This document shows positions 1 through 8,020 of a stretch of DNA of 64,000 nt, piece by piece (position 1 is the first letter of the stretch; each line of letters begins with the position of its first letter). The DNA is from Bernardetia sp. (GTDB taxonomy: Bacteria; Bacteroidota; Bacteroidia; Cytophagales; Bernardetiaceae). The position numbers and the translations under genes are program-made. The stretch spans positions 1 to 64,000 of the forward strand of contig JAHDBD010000014.1 in NCBI GenBank assembly GCA_020630575.1, given 5' to 3'. Below the pieces are notes generated by a model that was not told the DNA's origin, did no database searches, and worked only from the letters and a program-made list of their open reading frames with translations.

Positions 1-55
1 ACTAATCACTAATCACTAATCACTAATCACTAATCACTAATCACTAATCACTAAT
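1..55. repeat. Tandem 7-bp repeat (ACTAATC), nearly eight copies
   Basis: Seven perfect ACTAATC units followed by a six-base partial unit. The array starts at the window edge, so its true length is unknown. It runs into the 3' end of the minus-strand ABC ATPase gene: the last codons and the TAG stop at 37-39 are written in the repeat. It resembles the short tandemly repeated (STRR) heptamers known from cyanobacteria, and other heptamer arrays occur elsewhere in this window. Confidence 0.95.
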
Positions 56-720
56 TTTCCATCATTTAACTCTATTACATTATCAATGATTGGATGATTT
101 TTGAGCCATTCGTCGTGAGTGGTTAGGATTATTGTTTGTCCGTTTGCTTTTAATTTTTCAAAAACTTCAAAAACTTCAACAGCATTTTTTCTATCTAAAT
201 GTGAAGTTGGTTCGTCAGCAAATAAAATGGCAGGTTTTCGGATTAATGCCCTTGCAATGGCTGTGCGTTGGAGTTCGCCACCTGAAAGAATATCTATTTT
301 TTGGTTTAATTTATGAGAAATTTGAGCTAAAGTTGCAGCTTCTTTACTCATAACGTCCATTTTTTTGGAAGAATAATTAAGAGGAAGAAGAGGCAGAATA
401 ATATTTTGCTCTACAGTAAGTCCTTGAATGAGATTGAAATGTTGAAAAACAATGCCGATATGTTCTCTTCTAAATTGCGTCAAAAATTTCTCTGACCAGT
501 GCGAAACATTTTCCTCCAAACAAATATAACTCCCCGAAGTAGGCTTTGTAAGTCCTGCCAAAATACTAATCAGAGTAGTTTTTCCAGAACCTGATGAGCC
601 TTTCAAAAGCGTACAGCTTCCTTTTTTTATAGACAAAGAAATATCAGACAAAGCAACAAATTCATTGCTTTTTCCTTTATTGAATATTTTATTGAGATTT
701 TGGGTTTGGAGAGCGAGCAT
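37..720 (-). CDS. ABC transporter ATP-binding protein (LolD/MacB-type)
   Basis: The 227-aa protein is a complete nucleotide-binding domain that hydrolyses ATP to drive a membrane partner. Visible motifs are Walker A GSSGSGKT (41-48), Q-loop Q93, signature LSGGELQR (145-152), Walker B ILFADEPT (165-172) and the H-loop histidine H202. Length and motif spacing fit the LolD/MacB/FtsE class, which works with FtsX-like permeases in lipoprotein release or efflux. No permease is seen within the window; one may lie beyond the left edge. The start is the ATG at 718-720. Unusually, the final residues (about LVISD) and the stop codon are formed by the ACTAATC repeat, so changes in repeat number could alter sequence just after the gene but hardly the domain. 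The substrate cannot be told. Confidence 0.9.
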   Translation of the reverse strand: MLALQTQNLNKIFNKGKSNEFVALSDISLSIKKGSCTLLKGSSGSGKTTLISILAGLTKPTSGSYICLEENVSHWSEKFLTQFRREHIGIVFQHFNLIQGLTVEQNIILPLLPLNYSSKKMDVMSKEAATLAQISHKLNQKIDILSGGELQRTAIARALIRKPAILFADEPTSHLDRKNAVEVFEVFEKLKANGQTIILTTHDEWLKNHPIIDNVIELNDGKLVISD

Positions 721-805
721 TTTTGTTTTTATCTTGTGTTTCGTTTTACTTTAGAAAGTAAAAATACTCATTATCTGTCTGAAATTTTATCAAAAATCAA
801 TTCTT

Positions 806-1402
806 ATGCAAAAATGGCTTGAAAATACTGAATTAGAAGGAAATTTAGTAAAATTGATTCCTCTTTCACGTTCTCATAAAAATGAGCTTTTAGAAGCTGC
901 ATCAGATGGCGAATTATGGAATTTGTGGTTTACTTCTGTTCCTTCTCAAGAAAAAATTGATGATTATTTAGATTTTGCTTTTTCAGAACAAGAAGCCAAT
1001 AGAGCTTTGCCTTTTGCTATTATTGACAAAAAAACAAATAAAATTATTGGCTCTACTCGTTTTTGTAATGTTGTAGAATCAAATAAAAGAGTAGAAATTG
1101 GTTATACATGGTATTCGAAAAGTTATCAACGAACAGGAATCAATACTGAATGTAAATATTTATTGTTGCAATATGCTTTTGAAAAATTGGAATGTATTGC
1201 TGTGGAGTTTCGAACAAGTTGGTACAATCAAGCATCAAGAAAAGCAATAGCAAGACTGGGAGCAAAACAAGATGGTGTTTTGAGAAATCATCAAATTGAT
1301 TCAAATGGAATATTAAGAGATACAGTTGTTTTTTCGATTATCAATATCGAATGGCAAGGTGTGAAAAAGCTATTGGACTTTGAGATGAGTAGGAAAAGGT
1401 AA
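806..1402 (+). CDS. GNAT family N-acetyltransferase (RimJ/RimL-like)
   Basis: This 198-aa protein fits the GNAT acetyltransferase_3 family, which transfers acetyl from acetyl-CoA to an amine such as a protein N-terminus or small molecule. The N-terminal LEGNLVKLIPLSRSH stretch, the central strand VEIGYTWYSKSYQRTGINTE (acetyl-CoA loop region) and the AVEFRTSWYNQASRKAIARLGAKQDGVLR segment are typical of RimJ/RimL-like members. It is divergent from the ABC ATPase, with 85 bp between the two starts, and stands alone. The start ATG at 806 gives a full-length domain. The substrate is unknown; ribosomal protein acetylation is only one possibility for this family. Confidence 0.85.
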   Translation: MQKWLENTELEGNLVKLIPLSRSHKNELLEAASDGELWNLWFTSVPSQEKIDDYLDFAFSEQEANRALPFAIIDKKTNKIIGSTRFCNVVESNKRVEIGYTWYSKSYQRTGINTECKYLLLQYAFEKLECIAVEFRTSWYNQASRKAIARLGAKQDGVLRNHQIDSNGILRDTVVFSIINIEWQGVKKLLDFEMSRKR

Positions 1403-1555
1403 TATTTAGAATCTAACCTCTAACTAGACATCCTGTTATATAAGTAGAATTAAATATAACTAAAAATACGGTAAATTATTTATATGACTTTTAAGATACA
1501 ATAAAGATAAATACAATTGCAAATAAGTAATTGGGCAGAATTACATATAACAAAA

Positions 1556-1575
1556 CCCACGATTTTAATCGTGGG
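1556..1575. repeat. Short perfect palindrome (CCCACGATT-TT-AATCGTGGG)
   Basis: Nine-base arms separated by TT, in the 293-bp gap between two convergent genes. No U-run follows, so it is not a clear terminator. The compact form (8-9 bp arms, two-base centre) is shared by palindromes at 31261, 44891, 44915, 45936 and 45989, suggesting a REP-like intergenic family. The rest of 1403-1695 shows no convincing gene. Confidence 0.7.
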
Positions 1576-1695
1576 AAAAGAGTAGCAGAAAGATGAAAAA
1601 TACCCTCCAACTATTTCATTTTGTATTATCCTGTAATTATATAAATCACTCGCTAATCATTTATTACTTATATTTAATTCTGTTCAACGACTTAT

Positions 1696-3111
1696 TTACT
1701 TCAATTCCAACAAAACCACATTTTCCACATGATGTGTCTGTGGAAACATATCAACAGGTTGAATGGCTTTTACGCTATACTTCTCATCTAAAAGCTGCAA
1801 ATCTCGTGCTTGTGTAGCTGGATTGCAACTCACATAAACAATGCGTTTTGCTCCAATTCTCAAAAGCATATTGATTACATCTGGGTGCATTCCTGCTCTT
1901 GGTGGGTCGGTCAAAATTACATCTGGACGAGCATGTTTATTCAAAAACTCTTCATTCAAAACATCTTTCATGTCGCCTGCATAAAAAAGTGTATTGTCAA
2001 TTCCATTTAATTTAGAATTGATTTTTGCATCTTCAATGGCTGGTTCGATATATTCTACTCCAATTACTTGTTTGGCTTGTTTGGCTACAAAGTTTGCTAT
2101 CGTTCCTGTTCCTGTATAAAGGTCATAAACGACTTCATCGCCTGTAAGCTGTGCAAAATCTCTAGTAATTTTATATAAATTATAGGCTTGAATAGAGTTA
2201 GTTTGATAGAATGATTTAGCTTGAATTCTGAATTCTAAGCCTTCCATTGTTTCAGTGATATAATCTTTTCCAGCGAAACAAACAATATCCAAATCTTGAA
2301 AAGTATCATTTCTTTTTGTATTTACAACATATTGTAAAGATGTAATCTCAGGAAAAGAGGTCTTTATAAATTGCATTAACTTTTCTACCTCTTCATTAAA
2401 TGCTGTAACCTGTAACATAACCATCAAATCTGATGTTGTTTGAGAATTTCGAATCATCAAATTTCTCAACAGACCTTCAAAAGCCATTACATTATAAAAT
2501 TCTAAATCGTGTTCTCTAGCATATTTATTAACTGCTAAACGAATAGAGTTTGAAGGCTCGGCTTGTAAATAGCATTCGTTCAAATCGACAAGTTTGTCAT
2601 AACGACCTGGAATATGAAAACCCAAAGCACGATTATCGAAATCTTGCCCTGTTGCTATTTGTTCGCTGGTAAGCCAACGACGAGAAGAAAATGTAAATTC
2701 TAATTTATTTCTATAAAACCTAGTGTTTTCTGATGATAGAATAGGTGTTATTTTTGGTAATTCGATTTTTGCAAGACGTTCTAAATTATCTTTTACTTGC
2801 TTTTCTTTATAAAAAAGCTGTCTTTCATAGCTCAAATGTTGCCATTTACAGCCTCCACAAATCCCAAAGTGCTGACAAAAAGGTTCTACTCTTTCATCAG
2901 AATAAGAATGAAATTTTACAACTGTGCCTTCCCAATAACTTTTTCGTTGCTTTGTAATTCGTAAATCGACCACATCTTTAGGAACTACTCCTGTAACAAA
3001 AACAACTCTTCCTTCTGCCTCTTCTGGTCTTGCAATACATTTTCCTTCTGCTCCTGCATCAAGAATGACAACGTTTTCTATAATACGATTTTTATTTTTT
3101 CTTCTTCCCAT
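1696..3111 (-). CDS. rlmD: 23S rRNA (uracil-5)-methyltransferase RlmD/RumA family
   Basis: This 471-aa SAM-dependent enzyme belongs to the RlmD/TrmA family, which makes 5-methyluridine in RNA (U1939 of 23S rRNA in E. coli RlmD). The N-terminus (about 10-66) looks like the TRAM RNA-binding domain. Cysteines C79, C85 and C88 in FCQHFGICGGCKWQH, plus a later cysteine in DLNECY, match the iron-sulfur cluster ligands. The Rossmann motif DLYTGTGTIANF is the SAM site, DPPRAG follows, and the VSCNPATQARDL segment holds the catalytic cysteine near residue 429. The start is ATG at 3109-3111. It is apparently monocistronic. Members of this family differ in the target nucleotide, so the exact site (U747 or U1939) is not settled by sequence alone. 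Confidence 0.92.
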   Translation of the reverse strand: MGRRKNKNRIIENVVILDAGAEGKCIARPEEAEGRVVFVTGVVPKDVVDLRITKQRKSYWEGTVVKFHSYSDERVEPFCQHFGICGGCKWQHLSYERQLFYKEKQVKDNLERLAKIELPKITPILSSENTRFYRNKLEFTFSSRRWLTSEQIATGQDFDNRALGFHIPGRYDKLVDLNECYLQAEPSNSIRLAVNKYAREHDLEFYNVMAFEGLLRNLMIRNSQTTSDLMVMLQVTAFNEEVEKLMQFIKTSFPEITSLQYVVNTKRNDTFQDLDIVCFAGKDYITETMEGLEFRIQAKSFYQTNSIQAYNLYKITRDFAQLTGDEVVYDLYTGTGTIANFVAKQAKQVIGVEYIEPAIEDAKINSKLNGIDNTLFYAGDMKDVLNEEFLNKHARPDVILTDPPRAGMHPDVINMLLRIGAKRIVYVSCNPATQARDLQLLDEKYSVKAIQPVDMFPQTHHVENVVLLELK

Positions 3112-3952
3112 ATTTACTATTCTGATAATATTTTACTTGTATTGCATCAAAGCTCACAGTATATTTTTGCTATTTTGATTGTTTTTAATTTTAATGTACA
3201 AAGTTAGGAAAAATAAAATAGCTGTATTAAAGTTTTTCATTCAAAAAGACAAGAAACAATTTATTTTACTCAGCCTAATTCTTAGACTTTGTTAGTCGTA
3301 TGACACCAATACAAAATAAATTCTCAAAATAATAATTAGAAATAATCTCAAGAAATTAGGTTGGTAAAAAAATAATTCTTACCTTTGCAACTCGTTAAAG
3401 AAAGCCATAGGAAAAAGCCTAAGCTACTGCGTTTAATTAAGTTTTAAATAATAAAAAGATTATAAAATTTATAATACAATTATTAAAGTTTGAAACTTAA
3501 CTATTGAAATATAGAAAACTTTGATTTAAAAGTACATGTCAAAAAATCAGAATTAATTCTAATTTGTTTATGTACCTCTTTTCTGTTCACTACACAAGAA
3601 GTCTTTGTTGAGTTAGCTTGCGTTGCGAAAATTAATTTAATTAGTAAATAATTAGGCTGATTTTCAAATCACAAAATAAACCGTTCAACGCCTCCCACAA
3701 AAGCTTCTCACTTAGCACAAACCTCAAAGTCATCTAGGTTTCGTCTTTTTGCTCTTATCAACACTTGATACAATACCGTATTTGTTTAATTTACTAAAAA
3801 ATAGACTATAATAAATTTGAAATAAAATTCTGCATACATACTATGTAGTTTTTATTTAATGCTTTTTATTTTTTATTAGATTAGTTCTGCAAATAGCCTT
3901 TGTTTATCCAAATTGATACACACTCTGACCGTCTGCTTATCGTTTTTTTAAG
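3112..3952. other. 841-bp intergenic region upstream of the DEAD-box gene
   Basis: No protein-coding signal is convincing here. A promoter-like pair lies at 3361-3387. Everything from about 3394 to the helicase start would then be a leader of some 600 nt. The leader holds several AT-rich segments and some GC-richer patches around 3680-3760. No known riboswitch fold was recognised. Confidence 0.6.
3361..3387 (+). promoter_or_regulatory. Candidate Bacteroidota sigma-A promoter for the DEAD-box gene
   Basis: A TTG at 3361-3363 and TACCTTTG at 3380-3387 match the TTG...TAnnTTTG pattern of Bacteroidota housekeeping promoters, with a 16-nt spacer, at the short end. Transcription would begin near 3394, roughly 600 nt before the chosen start codon of the helicase. 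Confidence 0.6.
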
Positions 3953-4000
3953 TTGCTTTCTAAAAATTATTTTATACATATAATTTATTATATTTTCTAT

Positions 4001-5833
4001 ATGGAAAAGACAACAGAAAAAACAATTGAATCAACAGAAGTAACATTGAAATTTACAGACATGAATTTGTCTGACGAAGTAAAACGTGCTGTTGAATCTA
4101 TGGGATTTGAATCTCCATCACCTATTCAAGCAGAAGCAATTCCTCATTTATTGGAAGGAAGAGATGTAATTGGACAAGCACAAACAGGAACAGGTAAAAC
4201 AGCTGCATTTGGTATTCCTCTTATTGAAAGAATCATCAAAGCAAATGAAAACAGCGAATTTGATAGAAATTCAAGATTACCAAAAGGAATTATTTTATGT
4301 CCTACTCGTGAACTTGCTGTTCAGGTAGCAGGAGAATTAGAAAAATTAGCAAAATACCGTAAAGATATTTTTGTAACAGCTATTTATGGAGGCGAATCGA
4401 TTGAAAAACAAATTCGTAACCTTAAAAGAGGTGTTCAAATCGTAGTAGGAACTCCAGGTCGTACAATTGACCATATCAAAAGAGGAACTTTAAAGCTAGA
4501 AGAAATTACAAACATAATTTTGGATGAAGCTGATGAGATGCTTAATATGGGATTCAAAGAAGATATTGAATTGATTTTAGAGCAAATCACAACTGAACAC
4601 CAAACAGTTTTGTTTTCTGCTACAATGCCAAAACCAATTCTTCAAATTGCTAAAAAATACCAAAACAATCCAGAAATTGTAAAGGTAATTAGCAAAGAAT
4701 TGACAAGTGATAATATCGAACAATCATTCTTACCAATTAATCCGAATTATAAAACTGATGTTTTAGTTCGTTTGTTGGCTTACAATGGTTGGGAATCAAT
4801 GCTTATTTTCTGTAATACAAAACAGAGAACAGATGAAGTAGCCGAAACCCTTATTCAAAAAGGATATGCAGCAGAGGCACTACATGGAGACTTAGCTCAA
4901 CACCAACGTAACTTGGTAATGAATAAATTCCGTCATGGTCGTGTTCAGATTTTGGTAGCGACAGATGTTGCAGCTCGTGGAATTGATGTAGATAATGTAG
5001 AGGCAGTTATTAATTATGATGTGCCTTTAGACCCTGAGTATTATGTTCACCGTATTGGTCGTACAGGTCGTGCAGGAAATAAAGGTGTTTCGATTACATT
5101 TATTTCTGGTCGTAGAGAAGTATATCGTTTGAATGATATTGAGCGTTATTCTAAGTCTAAAATTTCTCAAGGAACAATTCCTACTCAACAAGAAGTTTTG
5201 GCTAAGAAGCAATTACGTTTTATGGAAAACTTGAAAGCAACTATCAATGATGAGAAAAAAGCTGAAGAATTAGAAGGCTTTACTGCTCTTATTGAGATGC
5301 TAGAAATAGAAGGAATCACTCCAAAACAAGTAGCTGCTGCTGTTTTGAGTCTTCAAATTTCAAATAAACCTACTGACCGTCTTTCAGAAGCTGATATTTT
5401 TGACAGTGGAGACAGAAGAAGAGATGGACGTGGTGGAAGAAATGACAGAGGTGGACGTGATAGAGGTGGACGCAACGACCGTAGAGGTGGTGGACGTGAT
5501 AGAGGAAGTCGCAATTCTTCTCGTCGTGATGACAGAGGTGGAAGCCGTGACCGTAACGATAGAGGAAGCCGTCCTTCTTACAAAGACCGTGGCGACCGTG
5601 CTGATATGGTTCGTTTGCGTATTGATTTAGGTGCAACTGAAAATGTACGTAAAGGCGATATCTTAGGAGCAATTGCAGGAGAAACAGGAATGCGTGGCGA
5701 TAAAATCGGTGCTATTCGTGTAAATGAAAAAGAATCTTTTGTAGAAGTACCACAATCTGATGTTGATAACATCATAAGAGTAATGAACAAATCTAAAATA
5801 AAAGGTAAAAAAGTTGAGTTCGAAAAAGCTTAG
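4001..5833 (+). CDS. deaD: DEAD-box RNA helicase with RGG tail and DbpA-type RNA-binding domain
   Basis: The ATP-dependent RNA helicase is 610 aa from the ATG at 4001; an in-frame TTG at 3953 would add 16 poorly conserved residues and was not used. Motifs in order: Q-motif region around SPSPIQAEAIP, Walker A AQTGTGKT (60-67), PTRELA, DEAD (175-178), SAT (206-208), RGIDV and HRIGRTGR (350-357). An Arg/Gly/Asp-rich linker follows (about 468-533), then a C-terminal domain (about 536-610) resembling the DbpA RNA-binding fold of CsdA/DeaD proteins. Such helicases act in ribosome assembly, mRNA turnover and cold adaptation. The long leader upstream recalls the long 5' UTR of E. coli deaD. Two hairpins downstream mark the end of the unit. 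Confidence 0.95.
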   Translation: MEKTTEKTIESTEVTLKFTDMNLSDEVKRAVESMGFESPSPIQAEAIPHLLEGRDVIGQAQTGTGKTAAFGIPLIERIIKANENSEFDRNSRLPKGIILCPTRELAVQVAGELEKLAKYRKDIFVTAIYGGESIEKQIRNLKRGVQIVVGTPGRTIDHIKRGTLKLEEITNIILDEADEMLNMGFKEDIELILEQITTEHQTVLFSATMPKPILQIAKKYQNNPEIVKVISKELTSDNIEQSFLPINPNYKTDVLVRLLAYNGWESMLIFCNTKQRTDEVAETLIQKGYAAEALHGDLAQHQRNLVMNKFRHGRVQILVATDVAARGIDVDNVEAVINYDVPLDPEYYVHRIGRTGRAGNKGVSITFISGRREVYRLNDIERYSKSKISQGTIPTQQEVLAKKQLRFMENLKATINDEKKAEELEGFTALIEMLEIEGITPKQVAAAVLSLQISNKPTDRLSEADIFDSGDRRRDGRGGRNDRGGRDRGGRNDRRGGGRDRGSRNSSRRDDRGGSRDRNDRGSRPSYKDRGDRADMVRLRIDLGATENVRKGDILGAIAGETGMRGDKIGAIRVNEKESFVEVPQSDVDNIIRVMNKSKIKGKKVEFEKA

Positions 5834-5838
5834 TAATA

Positions 5839-5866
5839 ATTACGAATTAAAAATTACGAATTACGA
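5839..5866. repeat. Heptamer array, ATTACGA family (four units)
   Basis: Four in-phase 7-mers starting five bases after the helicase stop codon: three ATTACGA and one ATTAAAA in second place. The same 28 bases occur at 42160-42187, and a related array in opposite orientation lies at 24662-24689. Confidence 0.9.
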
Positions 5867-5942
5867 TTTTAACTTGCCAATTATTAATTAACAAATAAAA
5901 AGTAACAGTTTATTTAATTCTTATTCCTTTAGATACTATATT

Positions 5943-5984
5943 AAAAATCCATTTTTCTAATTTATTTTAGGGAAATGGATTTTT
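5943..5984 (+). terminator. Hairpin with T-run after the DEAD-box gene
   Basis: Twelve-base arms (AAAAATCCATTT / AAATGGATTTTT) with an 18-nt loop, followed by further T residues. It fits a rho-independent terminator for the helicase transcript. Confidence 0.7.
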
Positions 5985-6006
5985 TCTTTTTAAATGTAGA
6001 GCAAAA

Positions 6007-6040
6007 AAATAAGTGATACATTTTTTTGTATCACTTATTT
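6007..6040. terminator. Strong bidirectional terminator hairpin
   Basis: A 14-bp perfect stem (AAATAAGTGATACA and its complement) with a TTTTTT loop, and A/T-runs on both sides. It separates the convergent helicase and 6076-6546 genes. Confidence 0.8.
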
Positions 6041-6075
6041 GAAGTTTTTTTCAATATAGAATAGACTTTGGCTAA

Positions 6076-6546
6076 TTATTCAGCTTGAATACTTTTCATA
6101 ATATTGAGAGCTGCATCAGCATTATTATGAACAATCGTAACAATAAAGTTAAGTTCGCCATTTGGGTCTAACATACAAGCAAAAAAAGTAGGTACTCCTT
6201 CAATTTCACCTTCTGCATACAAACCAGAAAAACCATTGAACTCAATCTCGTCAGCATCTTCTACATCCATTCCAGATGTAGCAGCCATTTCGATAAGAGC
6301 TTCTTTCAAGTTGTCTTCTGTAAGACTTGCATCATTAATTGGATAGATTCCAAAAAGATGAATTTGAGCGTTATCAGATTTTCCTTCAAATTTTTCATCT
6401 GTATTGGCAGTTTCTGAAAAACCAGCAGGAACAGTGAAAGAAAGACCATAACTTTCCCAAGTGTAATCAGTTTGTGCTTGTGCAGCACCAAAAACAAACA
6501 GAGAAAGTATAAAAAATACAGCCGTAGAAAAAACGTTTTTTGACAT
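6076..6546 (-). CDS. Exported protein of unknown function
   Basis: This 156-aa protein starts with a clear signal peptide (MSKNVFSTAVFFILSLFVFGAAQAQ), so it is expected in the periplasm or outside. The mature part begins TDYTWESYGLSFTVPAGFSET and contains strands around GFSGLYAEGEIEGVPTFFACMLDP, recalling small beta-rich exported proteins in which a fitted amphipathic sheet is followed by a helix (NADAALNIMKSIQAE). I do not recognise a named family. It lies 89 bp downstream of the membrane protein gene 6636-7493 on the same strand, so co-transcription is possible. A strong hairpin follows its stop codon. No function is proposed. Confidence 0.75.
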   Translation of the reverse strand: MSKNVFSTAVFFILSLFVFGAAQAQTDYTWESYGLSFTVPAGFSETANTDEKFEGKSDNAQIHLFGIYPINDASLTEDNLKEALIEMAATSGMDVEDADEIEFNGFSGLYAEGEIEGVPTFFACMLDPNGELNFIVTIVHNNADAALNIMKSIQAE

Positions 6547-6635
6547 AAATTTAATAAAATTAAAAGATTAAAGCACCTTGTTTTTTACTCAAATTATATG
6601 CTAATTTTTTCATAAAATAGAGTTATACACGTTAT

Positions 6636-7493
6636 TTATTTTTTAGAGTTCATCTTCCATTCTTCTCGTGCTGTTTTTGAAATTGCTATCAGAGCTAGAA
6701 ATAGAAAACTAAAGCCGAATAATAGTGCAGAGATTATTTTTATCAGGCTTAACTCCATTCCCTTTTTTTGATTTTGTATCATATCGCCTACATTTACTTC
6801 AAAAAAAAGTATTTCTCCAAAAATAAAACAACCCAAACAAACTAAAGCTACAATCCAACTCATTACTCTAGAAAATTTCCATAAAAGACCAGCAACTCCA
6901 AGTAGTATAAAACCCAAAAAAGTAAGTCCTAGTCCTTCACTAACTGAAATATGACCTCCTGTTTGAGTGGAAAGAGTAATAATTCCTATTCCTATACTTA
7001 TAAAAGCAAATGAAAAGATTCTATGTATTCTTAAAAAATAAGGTTTTTCCTCTGTTTTGTCTTGATTGTTTTCTTCAAATTTGTCTAAAATAGTGTCATT
7101 ATTCTGTATCAATAAACGAGGTTCAGAAAAACTGGAATGCTGACTGAAAGAAATAAGGAAAACAGAAATAGTAAAAAACAGAGTGAGACTTATAATAGAA
7201 TCTGCACTAAACCAGTTTGTTTTCAAAACCACACAAATAGAAAATAAGATAATGAAATAAAAAGCATTTATTATTATTACTCTTTTATAAAAAATGCTTA
7301 TCAAAACACCTACAAAAAAAGGAAGCAGAGTAAAAAACGATAGCATTTCGTGTTGAGAAAAATCTATACTAATCAAATCTATATTGAAGTTTTTGATTTG
7401 TCGTTTTACTGTAAAATCAACAATATAAAATAACAAACAACCCACACAAAAGTAAAACCCTAAAACTAAGTTCCTAAAAGCAGTTGATTTCAT
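6636..7493 (-). CDS. Polytopic membrane protein of unknown function
   Basis: The 285-aa sequence has about eight hydrophobic segments, four before and four after a polar stretch (about residues 122-150) that includes EENNQDKTEEKPYF. The N-terminal MKSTAFRNLVLGFYFCVGCLLFYIVDF looks like a first membrane span rather than a cleaved signal. No catalytic or transporter motif is recognised. Codon use and AT content match the surroundings. It precedes the exported protein 6076-6546 on the same strand. Confidence 0.7.
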   Translation of the reverse strand: MKSTAFRNLVLGFYFCVGCLLFYIVDFTVKRQIKNFNIDLISIDFSQHEMLSFFTLLPFFVGVLISIFYKRVIIINAFYFIILFSICVVLKTNWFSADSIISLTLFFTISVFLISFSQHSSFSEPRLLIQNNDTILDKFEENNQDKTEEKPYFLRIHRIFSFAFISIGIGIITLSTQTGGHISVSEGLGLTFLGFILLGVAGLLWKFSRVMSWIVALVCLGCFIFGEILFFEVNVGDMIQNQKKGMELSLIKIISALLFGFSFLFLALIAISKTAREEWKMNSKK

Positions 7494-8020
7494 AATTTAT
7501 TTAATTTATATCGTGATATTTTTAGTGCAAACCTAATTAAATCTAATCAATTTTGTATATTTAACGACAGTTGTATTGTCTATATGAAGAGCAAAAAAAC
7601 ACCTTAAGAAACGTCATTCGTTTTATGGAAAGGGTATAAAAACATAGTATTCTAAAATTAAATACACAAAATCTTAGATTTTTTAATTATTTTTTGCATA
7701 TTTGAAATAATTTAGCTTAACTTATCGTAGCTTAATCAAACAATTTTTGTTTCTTTGTACATGATTAACTCAAAAAAATAAAAATGAGTTAAACAAAGTA
7801 AATCCAAAAGAACAAAGAGCCATAAAAAAGAATCACAACAAACTAAAATAAACTTTTGGTAGTTGATACTAAATAAATTAAGATTACAAATAATCTATTC
7901 AAATTAATTTCTATACTGTATTGTATTATTAGAATGTAAATACACATTTTTTAGAATTAAATTAATTTTGATAGAAATTAAAATATAAAACAAGACCAAA
8001 AACCTTGAAATAATCATTCA
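7494..8020. other. 527-bp region between divergent genes, upstream of ftsZ
   Basis: No gene is supported. The region is very AT-rich with many in-frame stops. A TAATTTTG octamer at about 7965-7972 fits TAnnTTTG and could be a -7 element for ftsZ, but I found no good upstream partner. Its length suggests an extended leader or several promoters controlling ftsZ. Confidence 0.4.

Noticed and set aside
1593..1817. 74-aa plus-strand frame
   Set aside because: It overlaps the 3' end of rlmD antisense and has no family features.
3953..4000. TTG start 16 codons upstream for the helicase
   Set aside because: The extra residues (LSKNYFIHIIYYIFY) are unlike the family N-terminus; ATG 4001 preferred.
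5370..5672. Open frames on both strands over the helicase RGG region
   Set aside because: They arise from the low-complexity repeat coding for the RGG linker of the helicase.
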